Shown: one piece after another, positions 41,667 through 52,600 of the stretch
Position numbering within the stretch: position 1 is the stretch's first letter
How the letters are laid out: every line of letters begins with the position of its first letter
NCBI GenBank assembly: GCA_934631005.1
Contig: CAKTXA010000002.1
Span: 1-64,000 of the forward strand
Reading direction: 5' to 3'
DNA length: 64,000 bases
DNA from: an uncultured Oscillospiraceae bacterium
GTDB taxonomy: Bacteria; Bacillota; Clostridia; Oscillospirales; Oscillospiraceae
Made by a program: the position numbers and the translations under genes
Notes under the pieces: model-generated
The model's input: only the letters and a program-made list of their open reading frames with translations
Database searches by the model: none
Told to the model about the DNA's origin: nothing

Positions 41667-44105
41667 ATGAACGAACATATTTTCTCAGGCAGACTGCTGC
41701 GAAAGCTCACGCAGATGTGCCGCAGCCGTCTGTCAGTGCTGGAGGCCCCGGCGGGCTACGGCAAAACGACGGCTGTGAGCTTCGCGCTGCGGGATCAGGA
41801 CGCCGTGGCGTGGTACACGGGCGTTGAAAACCTGCCGGATACGAGCTTTTACTGGTTCGTGCGCCAGCTCGCGGCCATCGACGAGCGCTTCGTCCGCCGC
41901 ATCGACGCCCTCGGCTTCATCAACCGCAGCAACGCCGGCCTTGCCGCGCGCGTGCTGACCGAGCTGCGGGTGGAAAAGCCGCTCACGCTCGTGTTCGACA
42001 ACTTCCAGTTCGCCGCGGCTAACTGGCCGCCGCAGCTCATCGACGCGCTGGCCAAGCGCCCCGCCGACGGGCTGCACATCATCCTCATCACACAAAACCT
42101 CGGCAGGCTCCGCCCCGTCATCGAGGCGCTGGAAGGGAGCGTGTGCTTCCTCGGCGCGGGCGATCTGCTGCTGGGGCAGGCAGATCTGTGCGAATTTGCC
42201 GCGCGCTCCGGCCATCCGCTCACCGACGCGCAGGCGGCGGAGATCATCGCCAGCACCGGCGGCTGGCCCGCGGCGGTGTCGCTGTGCCTGGCGGCGGACG
42301 GCGTGGCGGGCGAGCTGGACGATCTTCTCTACCGCATCTTCTGGAAGCGCATGGACGAGCCGCAGCGCGCGGCGCTGCTGCGCCTGTGCCTGTTTGACTG
42401 CATCACGCCCGCGATGCTGGAGCGGCTGCTGCCGGAGGGCGCGCTTGGCGGGATGTCGAAGGAGGAGCTGCTGCGCCGCACGCCGCTGGTGCGGCAGGAT
42501 GCCGTGCGCGAGCGCTATTATCCGCACGAGCTGCTGCTGCGCTTTCTGCGCGCGCGTCTGGCCGAGACCGACGGCGCGCTGCGCCGGGAGATCTACGCGC
42601 AGGCGGGCGCGTGGTACCGCGACCGCGGCACCACGAAAGCTGCCGTCACGTGCTTTTACCACGCCGAGGACGACGAGGGTATCCTCTCCTGCCGCCTTGT
42701 GGGGCTCATCACAGAGCACTTTGACGGCGTGAGCTATACGGAGCTTGCCAAAACGGTGCTGCGCCGCTGCCCGATGGATATACGCAGGCGCTATCCCCTG
42801 TCGCTGCTGCGGCTGTGCTACGCGCTGTACGCGGGGTGCGAATTTGCGGAATTCTCCACGCAGATGAAAGACCTGCGCGCGCTTTTGGAGGAGCTGGGCG
42901 ACCAGAACTGGCTCGGCGAGTGGGAGCTGCTGGACGCGCTGGAGTCCTTCCCGGATCTCGGCGGGATGGACGCCGCCTACGCCCGCGCCGAAAAGCTGCT
43001 GACGCGTGACTCCAAGCTCTTTATCCCCGAGGAGCCGGTGTTTTTCGGATGCTCCTCGATGTGGTACCTGTTCTACGCCGAGCCGGGGCAGATGATGTCC
43101 ACGGCGGAGCGGCTGAGCGTGGTGCTGGGGCGCTACAACCGGCTGACGAACGGCCATGCCGCCGGGATGGCGGAAATTTACCGCGGCGAAGCGTACTCCG
43201 TGCAGGGCCGGTTTGAGGAATCGGACATTCAAGCGTATCAGGCGGCGTTTTTGTCGGAGCAGGCGCAGAATGCCTCCGCCACCTACGGCGCGGCGCTGCT
43301 GCTGGGCATCAACGCCATCTACCGCGCCGATATGGCGGGGCTGCAGAAGGCCGTGGAATACCTCGAAAATAAGGCGCAGGGCTATGCGTTTTTGCACGGA
43401 ACGAGCCTGGGGGCCAACATGACCGAGACCGTGCGCGGGTATCTGCTCGGCCTGATGATGGAGACGAACCGCTCGGCGCGCTGGGCGCAGGGCGAGGCGG
43501 ACTCGCTGTCCGATCTGACGTTCACGAATTTTATGATCAAGACCTGCCGCATCACCGATCTTCTGCTCAAGCGGGAGTATCAGCGCGCCATCGCATCGGT
43601 CGAGGCGTCGCTGGAGCTGGATCAGCGGCTCATCTCCGCCGCGGCGCGGAACTTTATGTACTGCGGTCTGGCGCTCAGCTATCTGGCCATCGGCCAGCTC
43701 GGCAAGGCCGCGCAGTGGCTTAACCGCTCGCTCACGATCGCGGAGCAGGACAAGAACTATTCCTTCCTCGCCTGCTTCCGCAAATACTTTCAGGTGCTGT
43801 TCCTGCTGCCGTCCATTGCGTCCGGCCACGCGCAGGCCATCCGGGAGATCAAAGCCCTCGGCATCCACTATACCCGCGCCGACGAGAGCCGCATCTTCGC
43901 CATGCTGGACGAGGTGCCGGAGCTCAAGGAGACGCTCACCGACCGCGAGCGCGAGGTCGCGGAGCTGGCGGCGCACGGGATGCGCAACCATGAGATCGCG
44001 CAGCTGCTGCACATCTCGGAGAATACCGTCAAGCACCACCTCAAAAACGCGTTCCAGAAGATGAACATCGACCGCCGCAGCCGCCTCATTGAAATGCTGC
44101 GGTGA
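41667..44105 (+). CDS. MalT-like LuxR-family transcriptional regulator (812 aa)
   Basis: STAND-type activator. N-terminal NTPase with Walker A EAPAGYGKTTAV (about residues 28-39) and Walker B-like LTLVFDNFQFA (about 108-118), a winged-helix and TPR-like helical sensor region (about 250-740), and a C-terminal LuxR helix-turn-helix (LTDREREVAELAAHGMRNHEIAQLLHISENTVKHHLKNAFQKM, about 755-797). MalT-type proteins bind ATP and an inducer to oligomerise on promoters. GGAGG precedes the ATG. The next gene, an SLH surface protein, has a -10 but no good -35, consistent with activation by this protein; that link is inferred. Confidence 0.93.
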   Translation: MNEHIFSGRLLRKLTQMCRSRLSVLEAPAGYGKTTAVSFALRDQDAVAWYTGVENLPDTSFYWFVRQLAAIDERFVRRIDALGFINRSNAGLAARVLTELRVEKPLTLVFDNFQFAAANWPPQLIDALAKRPADGLHIILITQNLGRLRPVIEALEGSVCFLGAGDLLLGQADLCEFAARSGHPLTDAQAAEIIASTGGWPAAVSLCLAADGVAGELDDLLYRIFWKRMDEPQRAALLRLCLFDCITPAMLERLLPEGALGGMSKEELLRRTPLVRQDAVRERYYPHELLLRFLRARLAETDGALRREIYAQAGAWYRDRGTTKAAVTCFYHAEDDEGILSCRLVGLITEHFDGVSYTELAKTVLRRCPMDIRRRYPLSLLRLCYALYAGCEFAEFSTQMKDLRALLEELGDQNWLGEWELLDALESFPDLGGMDAAYARAEKLLTRDSKLFIPEEPVFFGCSSMWYLFYAEPGQMMSTAERLSVVLGRYNRLTNGHAAGMAEIYRGEAYSVQGRFEESDIQAYQAAFLSEQAQNASATYGAALLLGINAIYRADMAGLQKAVEYLENKAQGYAFLHGTSLGANMTETVRGYLLGLMMETNRSARWAQGEADSLSDLTFTNFMIKTCRITDLLLKREYQRAIASVEASLELDQRLISAAARNFMYCGLALSYLAIGQLGKAAQWLNRSLTIAEQDKNYSFLACFRKYFQVLFLLPSIASGHAQAIREIKALGIHYTRADESRIFAMLDEVPELKETLTDREREVAELAAHGMRNHEIAQLLHISENTVKHHLKNAFQKMNIDRRSRLIEMLR

Positions 44106-44155
44106 GAAAGCGCCGGGGCTGGCCCGATGTGTCCGCCCGGCGCATACGCTAAATA

Positions 44156-44200
44156 CTACCCGAACGGGTGATGCGGGTAGGGGCCCGTTTCTGCTATAAT
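44156..44200 (+). promoter_or_regulatory. Activator-type promoter of the SLH protein gene
   Basis: Consensus TATAAT (44195-44200) has no recognisable -35 at 16-18 bp. Instead an inverted repeat CTACCCG (44156-44162) / CGGGTAG (44174-44180), with inner ACCCG-aa-CGGGT, sits where an activator would bind. Confidence 0.5.
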
Positions 44201-44250
44201 CAGAGAGGAAAAAGATACGCAAAAACCGGAGAAAAAAGGAGGAGGTTCCT

Positions 44251-47200
44251 ATGAGAAAACGACTATTGTGCCTGCTGCTGGCACTGATCCTGACGCTCTC
44301 GCTGCTGCCCATGCAGGTGTTTGCCTATGTCGGCGCCATCAACGTACGGATGACTGAGCACGCGGTGCCTGTTGTCACCAAGCTGGAGGGCAGCAATCAG
44401 GGCTCGCAGATCTGGTCGATGAAGGTCGCCGACAAAAAGGGCGGCACGCCCAACGGCGAGGGCATCGAGTTCTATCTGGCGATCAACGGCCCGCACGCGG
44501 GCAGGTCGGTCACGAACTCCGCCCGCTATCACCATCAGGCGTACACCATCGACTCCATCGCGCTTGGTGTTTATGAGCAGGCGCGCTTCACGCTCCAGAC
44601 CGGCAGCACGCAGAAGGAGCTGAAGCTCGAAAAAATGGAGGTCATCGACCCCAAAAATGAACAGGCCTTTGACACCTACACCGTGGGCGTGATGCCGCCG
44701 GAGAGCTCCCTGACTGTCCGCTGCACGTTCAGCGGCTACGCTGCGGGCGACCCGGAGATCACCTGCTACATCTCCTACTACATCGTAAAACTCGGTGACG
44801 GCGTGACCGACGGCGTGCTCCCGGAAAATGTTGACGATCCCGCGGGAAGTCGCACCTACGCGGTCGTCTCCCAGGCATGGTGGGGACCGGGCGGCGTGAC
44901 GGGCGACAACTTCCCCAACTTCGTATTCCGCTATTATGAGGACTACCACGGCTTCTCCCGCATGGGGCACGCCCGCGCGGGGGCGAACGCCGCGCATGTC
45001 AAGTTGAGCCGCGTCTATCAAGAGACCGCCAGCGGCGAAACGATTCTCAAAGCCGTGAGCACCGACATCACGGCGGGTCTTGGCCGGACGAAGCTCGCGG
45101 GTCGGTACGGCGCGGGCGAAATTTCCGAATTTTACTCCGACAGCTACGGCGTGGACAGCCCGTTCGTGCTGGCAGAAAACGAAGCCGTCCGACGCGTAAA
45201 TGACGTGCAGCCGGTGCTCTATGCCGCCTACGACGCGGCGGCGGACTGCCTGAGCACCGAAGGAAGCACTGACAAGCTCGGTCCGGCTGGGCATGGCTCT
45301 TTCTACAGCACGATGCACGTCTGGGGTTTCCGCGACGTGTACGGAAAATATGAGAAAGTGACGGACGATCCCAAGTTCACCGCGCCGGACACTGTCACCA
45401 TCCCGCAGGACGCCAGCAAGCTGGGGCTTTACCAGTCGGGCGGCGGCGTGGTCGTTGCCGCGCTGACCGACGACACCATCGCCGCAAAGCTCAAGGCCCT
45501 CTACGGCGAGCCGCTCTACACCCTGCGCGGCAATTTCAAGCAAACATCCGACGGGCAGGGCAAGTACTACGAATTTACCGACAATAAGCTCGCCCTGACG
45601 CCCACCATCACCGCCACGTGGCCGGCAGGCGACCACTTCTACATCCGAGTCGACGAAAACGGCCTGCTCACGAGCTTTGACACCACCTCCATGGTGCAGT
45701 ATTCGACCCCCACGTTCAAGCTCTATTGGGGCAAGCAGCCGGGTACGTCCCCCGCTAAGCTCACGGTGGAGGATGGGATGCTGACGCTTGGCATGAATCC
45801 GTCTGAGAACGCCGTGCTCGTGTTCATCGACATCCCGCAGGTCAGCAGCCTCATTGACAAGGCGCAGCTCAAGCCGGACGGCAATATCATCCTCTCCGGG
45901 AAGATGGGGCTTGATCTGATTTTCAACTGTGACAATGCGATCGTCGATCTGAAACGCCTTGGCTACGGGCCGAATAAAAAGTCGGACGACACGATCGAAT
46001 TCAAGCAGAACGGTATCGAAGCCAGCGGTGAGATCAACAGCGGCAAGCTCGTGGGTCTCGACCTGTTCGATATCGGAGCAAATATCAACACGTTTAACGG
46101 CGAAGAGTCCTACGACTTCTCGCTGGAGGTCAACGCTTTTGACCTCTTTGAAACGGAAGCTAATCTGGAGCTCAAGCGGCTGAACAACGGCCGCCTTGCG
46201 CCGAATAAGCTCTACTTCTTCCTGGCGGTGCAGCCGGGCATCCCCATCGCGCCGCCCGTGCCCACGGCGTTCCTGCGCGGCGGCGGCGGCGGCTTTGACG
46301 GGCTGGCCGACACCATCAACGGCGACTATATCGCCATCCCGCCCATCCGGCTCAAGCTCACGGCGGCGGGCGATTACGTCAAGGTGCTCAAGGGCCGCGC
46401 ACACATCACGATCGGCCCGAGCTATCTGGAATACGCCGGTACGAACATCACGATCGCCGATTTCGACGTGATCGACGAATTCAAGATGTATCTGCGGCTC
46501 ACCGGCGAAAAGCGCACCTATCGGGGCATTGAATACACCGGCGTGCGCGCGGGCGGCGGCATGGGGCTGAACGTGAAGCTGCCGAATAACAACGAGATCT
46601 TTGGCATCGACACGGAAGTGGAAGCCAGCATGTTCGGCGGTCTCAATTCTGCCAAGGACATGGTCTACCTCCAGCTCGACAGCCGCGGCAACATCACGGC
46701 AAGGGTCAAGGTCCCGCAGCGGATCGGCAAGCTCAGCTTCGGCAAACTCGCCGGTAAAACGCTCGCGGCGGCGGACGTGCAGTTCATCCTCGGCGGCCAG
46801 ACGGCCATGAATATTGCAAAAGGCACCAGCGTCTCCGAGGCTGCCAAGTCAGCGTGGGATAATCTCAGCATCTACGGCGGTTTGGCACATACCGGCAACC
46901 TCTGGAAAACGCACTGGCGTGTGTTCTACGTCCTGCCGAATCACGTCGGCGGCGCCTTCCACCTGTGGAAGGACATCAACAAGGGCTGGAGCCTTGACGA
47001 TGAGGTCAGCAAGAACAACTGGTACATCAGCGGCAGCCGCGCCTCGACGCAGGTCACGTCGATACCGCTCGGTGTGCTCCGTGACGACGAGACCGGCGAG
47101 CAGATCGGCATCGCCGTGATGGAGACCAGCCTGTTTGAAATCCCCACTGTGGAAGAGTCCACCCCGCCGCTGTACGCCAAGTATGAAAACGGGCGTTACA

Positions 47201-49584
47201 CTGAGGAGATCACCACCACGGAAACCAATTCGAGCGCCGACAAGCTGATCCTGATGCTCTTCCCCAAGGGCGACGCAACGGTCGCAGACCTGCGTAAAAA
47301 CCTCAGCATCACGCCGAAGGGTCAAACGGAGCCCATGGAACTGATCGAGTCCAAGTCCGACGATGACGGCAACTTCATCAACTGGGAGGACGCGAACTGC
47401 GTGGAGATCGTGGATGACGAAAAGGGCGCGGGCCTGCTCGTCGCCACCGACATGAGCGCTGCCAGCATTCAGACATTCACCGTGGAAGCGGACTGCGACT
47501 TTGAGTACGAACTGAGAGCCTCCGGCCTGCCGACCACGCTGCTTGACGATCTCAAGACCGTTCAGTATCCGCGCAAGGGCAAGACCTACGCGATCCGCTA
47601 CTACTACGACACCGAGTCCGATCTGTCCGGCGAGCACTACTATCTGGGCATGGATGAAGAAGCGCCGTTCTTCATCATCGCTCCCACCGAAGGTGGGCTC
47701 GCGCCCACGGGCGACTACTACCTCACGGCAGTTCTGGTCGAAAAGGTCGTCGGCGATTTCAACGGTGACGGCAAGATCACGGAGGACGAATATGCGTGGA
47801 TCACGGTGGACACCAAAACCTCTTCCACCATGTATCCCTACACCAATACCCTGCTCCCCGCCGCGCCGACGGACGTTGACCTGTCCTTCACCGGCAACGA
47901 GACGCTGACCGCCAGCTGGACGTCGGTCAATAACGCCGACGGCTACCGCGTGACGCTCTACTACAACGACAACGGCAAGTGGAAGCAGGCCGGTGCGCCG
48001 TATGAGCTGGAAAACGCCGACTTTGCAGCGAACAGCAAGCAGCCCGCCGCAGCGATCAACGGCAGCACCTACTCCCTGCGCATGGCCCCCACCGTGCACG
48101 GCAAAGAGCTGGAGATCGTCGACCCTGAGAACCCGTCCGAACCGGTGACTGGCGCGGCTTATGACAACGCGCCCACGGGTGTGAACTACCGCGCTACAGT
48201 CGAGTCCTTCAAGCGGGACAAGACCGTCAGCGGCGAGAAGGGCGTTCTGGATACGCGCTACTACAGCAATGCCGTGCTGTCTCCCGAAACAAACCTCCCC
48301 ACCTACACGCCGAAGGCGATCACCGTAAGCACAGACACGCAGACCGTTAAACTGAACAAGGACAACGGCTACGACACGCTCACGTGGAACGCACTGCCTG
48401 CCGTGAACGAGCCGCTGTTCACCATCGACGGGTATGACGGTACCTCCTTCACCGTCACCGTTGCGCCCGATCCGGGTACGTGTGAATTCATTGTGAATTC
48501 TAACGGCAATGTCACCGCAGATGCGGGCGCACGGGTGCTCATCGCTAGCAGCGGGCGCGTCAAGCTGACCGTCACGGAAGGAAGCGACAAGACGGAATAC
48601 TACCTCCGCCTGACGCTCGACGACATCGCGCCGATCGTCACGCTGGACAGCGAAAACGTCGCCGCCGATCCCACCACCGGCAAATACACCATCACCGGCA
48701 CCACCGAGCCGGGCCTGCGCGTCAAGCTCAACACCGAGCCTGAAACCACCGTCACGGCAGGTGTGGACGGCCGCTTTGAGATCAAGGGCACGCTGACCAA
48801 AACGAACGCTTCGGAGATGACCGAGACGGCGGGCTTTGAGTCCCTGCTCGGCGAGGTCACGGCCGAGGACGGCGCGGGCAACCCCTCTGCCCCGGCAGCG
48901 GTCGTCGTCACCCCCCGCGAGCAGTGGACGCCGCCCGAGGATCCCACCGACCCGTCCGACGGCGGCAGCGGCTCCGGCGGCAAGCGCGCCAACGCCGACA
49001 AGGCGGACAAAAACGAGAACCCGTTCCGCGATGTTCTTGATACTGACTGGTTCTATGAGGACGTCCTGTTTGCGCATGAGGAGGGTCTGCTGACCGGCAC
49101 GGCCAAGCGCACCTTCAGCCCCTACGCCAACACCACGCGCGCCATGATGGCCACCGTGCTGTGGCGCATGGACAGCAAGCCGGAGGCGAAGGCGAACAGC
49201 CGCTTTACCGACGTCGCGGGCGGCCAGTGGTACTCCGAGGCCGTGGCGTGGGCCGATGAAAACGGCATCGTCAAGGGCTATGGCACCGGCGCGTTCGGCA
49301 CGAACGACCCCGTCACACGCGAGCAGTTCGCCGCGATGCTCTACCGCTACGCGCAGTACTCCGGCCGTGTCATCCAGACCGGGAACGATCTGACAGACTT
49401 TAAGGACGCCGGTAAGGTCTCGTCCTGGGCGCAGGACGCCATGCTCTGGGCCGTGCACAACGGCATCATCACCGGCAAGCCCGGCAAGCTCCTCGACCCG
49501 CAGGGCACGGCCACGCGCGCGGAGATCGCCGCGATGCTCCGCCGCTTCGTGAAAAACACCGTATACACCCGGGACGTCAAATGA
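44251..49584 (+). CDS. SLH-anchored surface protein (1777 aa)
   Basis: Signal peptide (RKRLLCLLLALILTLSLLPMQVFA, residues 1-25). A large unrecognised beta-rich region covers about 30-1130, with a Gly-rich patch FLRGGGGGFDG near 680. A dockerin-like calcium loop (GDFNGDGKITEDEY) lies near 1170, FN3-like and Ig-like strands follow (ITGTTEPGLRVKLN), then a Gly/Ser linker and three SLH repeats (about 1590-1770: FRDVLDTDWFYEDVLFAHEEGLLTG, FTDVAGGQWYSEAVAWADENGIVKG, FKDAGKVSSWAQDAMLWAVHNGIITG) that bind pyruvylated cell-wall polymer. GGAGGAGG precedes the ATG. No enzymatic motif is seen; an adhesin or structural surface protein is likely. Confidence 0.92.
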   Translation: MRKRLLCLLLALILTLSLLPMQVFAYVGAINVRMTEHAVPVVTKLEGSNQGSQIWSMKVADKKGGTPNGEGIEFYLAINGPHAGRSVTNSARYHHQAYTIDSIALGVYEQARFTLQTGSTQKELKLEKMEVIDPKNEQAFDTYTVGVMPPESSLTVRCTFSGYAAGDPEITCYISYYIVKLGDGVTDGVLPENVDDPAGSRTYAVVSQAWWGPGGVTGDNFPNFVFRYYEDYHGFSRMGHARAGANAAHVKLSRVYQETASGETILKAVSTDITAGLGRTKLAGRYGAGEISEFYSDSYGVDSPFVLAENEAVRRVNDVQPVLYAAYDAAADCLSTEGSTDKLGPAGHGSFYSTMHVWGFRDVYGKYEKVTDDPKFTAPDTVTIPQDASKLGLYQSGGGVVVAALTDDTIAAKLKALYGEPLYTLRGNFKQTSDGQGKYYEFTDNKLALTPTITATWPAGDHFYIRVDENGLLTSFDTTSMVQYSTPTFKLYWGKQPGTSPAKLTVEDGMLTLGMNPSENAVLVFIDIPQVSSLIDKAQLKPDGNIILSGKMGLDLIFNCDNAIVDLKRLGYGPNKKSDDTIEFKQNGIEASGEINSGKLVGLDLFDIGANINTFNGEESYDFSLEVNAFDLFETEANLELKRLNNGRLAPNKLYFFLAVQPGIPIAPPVPTAFLRGGGGGFDGLADTINGDYIAIPPIRLKLTAAGDYVKVLKGRAHITIGPSYLEYAGTNITIADFDVIDEFKMYLRLTGEKRTYRGIEYTGVRAGGGMGLNVKLPNNNEIFGIDTEVEASMFGGLNSAKDMVYLQLDSRGNITARVKVPQRIGKLSFGKLAGKTLAAADVQFILGGQTAMNIAKGTSVSEAAKSAWDNLSIYGGLAHTGNLWKTHWRVFYVLPNHVGGAFHLWKDINKGWSLDDEVSKNNWYISGSRASTQVTSIPLGVLRDDETGEQIGIAVMETSLFEIPTVEESTPPLYAKYENGRYTEEITTTETNSSADKLILMLFPKGDATVADLRKNLSITPKGQTEPMELIESKSDDDGNFINWEDANCVEIVDDEKGAGLLVATDMSAASIQTFTVEADCDFEYELRASGLPTTLLDDLKTVQYPRKGKTYAIRYYYDTESDLSGEHYYLGMDEEAPFFIIAPTEGGLAPTGDYYLTAVLVEKVVGDFNGDGKITEDEYAWITVDTKTSSTMYPYTNTLLPAAPTDVDLSFTGNETLTASWTSVNNADGYRVTLYYNDNGKWKQAGAPYELENADFAANSKQPAAAINGSTYSLRMAPTVHGKELEIVDPENPSEPVTGAAYDNAPTGVNYRATVESFKRDKTVSGEKGVLDTRYYSNAVLSPETNLPTYTPKAITVSTDTQTVKLNKDNGYDTLTWNALPAVNEPLFTIDGYDGTSFTVTVAPDPGTCEFIVNSNGNVTADAGARVLIASSGRVKLTVTEGSDKTEYYLRLTLDDIAPIVTLDSENVAADPTTGKYTITGTTEPGLRVKLNTEPETTVTAGVDGRFEIKGTLTKTNASEMTETAGFESLLGEVTAEDGAGNPSAPAAVVVTPREQWTPPEDPTDPSDGGSGSGGKRANADKADKNENPFRDVLDTDWFYEDVLFAHEEGLLTGTAKRTFSPYANTTRAMMATVLWRMDSKPEAKANSRFTDVAGGQWYSEAVAWADENGIVKGYGTGAFGTNDPVTREQFAAMLYRYAQYSGRVIQTGNDLTDFKDAGKVSSWAQDAMLWAVHNGIITGKPGKLLDPQGTATRAEIAAMLRRFVKNTVYTRDVK

Positions 49585-49598
49585 CGTTCCAGACATAG

Positions 49599-49633
49599 AA
49601 AATGCCCCGGTTCCGTTGGAACCGGGGCATTTT
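49599..49633. terminator. Bidirectional terminator, SLH protein and addA
   Basis: A perfect 16-bp stem AAAATGCCCCGGTTCC / GGAACCGGGGCATTTT with loop GTT. Confidence 0.9.
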
Positions 49634-49638
49634 TTCAG

Positions 49639-52600
49639 CTAAAGCGAGACCGTCTCGCCGGTGTCGAAGAAATACAAAATACACTCCCGTACCGGCAGCT
49701 GCCAGATGCGCGCGAGCGCCTGCGCGTAGGCGTGCACCTGCGGGGCATACTGCCGCGCGCGCGCCGCCGCGCCGTCCGGCAGGCGGTCGGTCTTGAAGTC
49801 CACGATCACCAGCTCGCCGCGCTCGACCCAGAAGCAGTCCACCACGCCCTGCAGCATCACCTGCTCCCCTGCTGCCTGCGGATAATACGCCGCCGCGTCG
49901 AGAAGCAGCGAGAATTTGAACTCGCGGTGCAGATCCTCCGCCTGCAAAATGCGCCGCCCCAGCGGGCTTTCGAACAGACGCGCGATGCGCGCCGGTTCCA
50001 CGGCATCCGCCTGCGGCTGCGTGAGGAACCGCTCCCGCACCAGCCGTTCCAGCTCCGCGCGCACGCCCGCTTCCTCGCGGCAGGCCTCGTAGCGCACATA
50101 TTGCATGAACAGGTGCGTGGCGCTGCCGCGCTCGCGGCCCGTGAGCGCGCCGCGGCGTAAGAATTCCGGCCTGCGCCAGTCCGGGCGCATGACCGAGTCG
50201 GTCTGCGCCGCGCGATCCGCCGCCTCGGCGTCCGGCAGACGGCCCTTCAGGCTCGTGGCCGTGAGCTTGGACGGCACGCCGGCAACCGCCGAAAAGGTAT
50301 CGTCCGGCGGGAAATAGGCCGCCGTCTGCTCCGCCTGCGGCGCACCCTGCGCAGCGGACGGCTGCGCACGGACGAGCGTCTCCGGCTGATGCAGGCGGAT
50401 GACCCACGGCTCCGGCTGCACACTGCTGCACGCCGTCTCACCGCAGAGATGAAACAGCTCCCCCGCCTCCGTGCGGCACAGCGCCGCAAGGAGGATCCAG
50501 TCGATCGGGCGGCGCACCGCCGCCGAGACCTCCGGCCGCAGCGGCACGCTCACCGCGTCGGCGCATTTTTGCAGCATGGACGAAAACTGGCCCGAGCAGC
50601 ACGACATGACGAGCATTTCCTTCGCGCGCGTCATCGCCACATATAAAACCCGCAGCTCCTCCGACACGGCCTGCTGCGTCATGCGCCGCGCGATGGCCGT
50701 TTTGGCGGTGCTGGCATAATAGCTGCGCTGCGCGGTGTTCACCACGTTCATACCGATCAGCAGCTCCTCGTCCACCAGCACCGGCTGCGCCGTGTCCTGC
50801 AGATTAAAGCGCCGCGACAGGTCGGCCAGGAACACCACCGGGAATTCCAGGCCCTTCGAGCGGTGGATGCTCATAATGCGCACCGCCCCGGCGCTTGCCG
50901 CGGCGCTCAGCGGCGGCAGCGCCGTGCCGCGCTCGCGCATCTGCTGCAGGCTCGCGTTGAGCCCCGGCAGACCGCCGTCGGAGACCTGCTCATACCGGTC
51001 CACATACGCCCGCAGCGCGGCCACATTCTGCGCCCGCTGCAAGCCGTCCGGCAGAGCGGCATAGACGCTCTCCAGCTGCGTGGTGCGGAGGATCACGTCC
51101 AGCAGCTCGCGCAGCGTGGCGCGGCCCGCAAGGGTGCGCATCTGCGTCAGCCAGGCGAGAAAATCGCGGTATTTTTCCGACTCTCCCGCGCAGGCGCGCA
51201 GGGCGTCAAAATAATCCCCCTGCCGCGTTTTTGTACGCGGCAGCGCCAGCTCATCCGGTGAAAACGCAAACACGGAGCTGCCCAGCGCGGTGACGAGCGG
51301 GATGTCCTGATGCGGATTGTCCACCACGCGCAAAAGCGCGCAGAGCACCTCGACCTCGGTCGTCTGCAGCACGTCGCCGCTGCGGTCGCACACGCACGGG
51401 ATGCCCCGACGCGCCAGAGCCGCGCTGTAAAGGCTCGCCACGCCGCCCGGTGAGCGCAGCAGGATCACAATATCGTCCGGTGTGACCGGGCGCGTGCCCT
51501 CGCCGTCAGCGATGGGCGTTTTGTCCGCCAGCAGGCGCTCGATGCGCGCGGCGACGAACTCGGCCTCCTGCACATTTTTCTGCGGCGACTCATCATCCAG
51601 CGGCTCGGCATTGTCCAGCGCGATGCAGTGCAGCTCGATCTTCGGCTGCGGCGTGTCGGGAAACGCGCGCGCGCAGCGCAGCACCTCATCCTGCGTGTAG
51701 TCCAGCTCCCCCGCTTCGCGGCACATGACGAGCGAAAAGACATCGTTCACGCAGTCCACGATCTGCCGCCGGGAGCGGAAATTATCGCTGAGCAGAATTT
51801 TCCGCGGCTCACCCGGCCTGGCATCCTTATAGTTTACATAACTATTATATTTCTCCAGAAAGATCCCGGGGTCCGCCAGTCGGAAGCGGTAGATCGACTG
51901 CTTCACGTCGCCGACCATAAAGCGGTTTTGCCCGTCCTGCGACACCGCTTCAAAAATGCGCTCCTGCACGGCGTTGGAGTCCTGATACTCGTCCACCAAA
52001 ATCTGCCGGTAGCGCGCGGCGATCTCCCGCGCCGCCGCCGTTGGCAGCGCCGTGCCGCGCTGCGTGAGCAGACGGATGGTCTCATGCTCCAGATCGGAGA
52101 AATCGAGCAGCTTGCGGCGGCGCTTTTCCTGCGTGTACTGCACGTCAAACCGCCGCAGCACGTCCATCAGCCCGCGTGTGGCCGCGGCGGACGCCCGCAG
52201 ATCGCGCAGCACATCGGCCGAGGGCGCGTAAAACCAGCTCTGCGCGTCGCGGATGGAGGCCAGACAGCTCTTGCGCCCCTTCTGCACGCGATCCTTCAGC
52301 CCTGCGTCCTCTGGCTTTCGCACCGGCGGGAGCTTGCCGAAGTCCGTGATGGGGTTCGCCGCGATGTCGTCCCACGCGGAAAAGGCCAGCTGCGCCGTCA
52401 CGGTCTCGAGATTCTGCGCGAACACCGGCGCATATTTTTCCGCCAGCACGGCGTCGCGCTGCATCACGTCCAGCAGCCTGCGCAGCGTCCGCTGCGCACT
52501 TTGCAGCACACTGCGGTATTCCGCGATCAGATACGCACCCCAGACCGTTTCCTCCGCGCCCGCAGCATCCCCGGCAGACGCCGTCTCGCAGCGCGTCATC

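Noticed and set aside
41733..44312. 859-codon minus frame opposite the LuxR-type regulator
   Set aside because: Antisense shadow with no recognisable domain; the plus-strand gene has clear Walker A and helix-turn-helix motifs.
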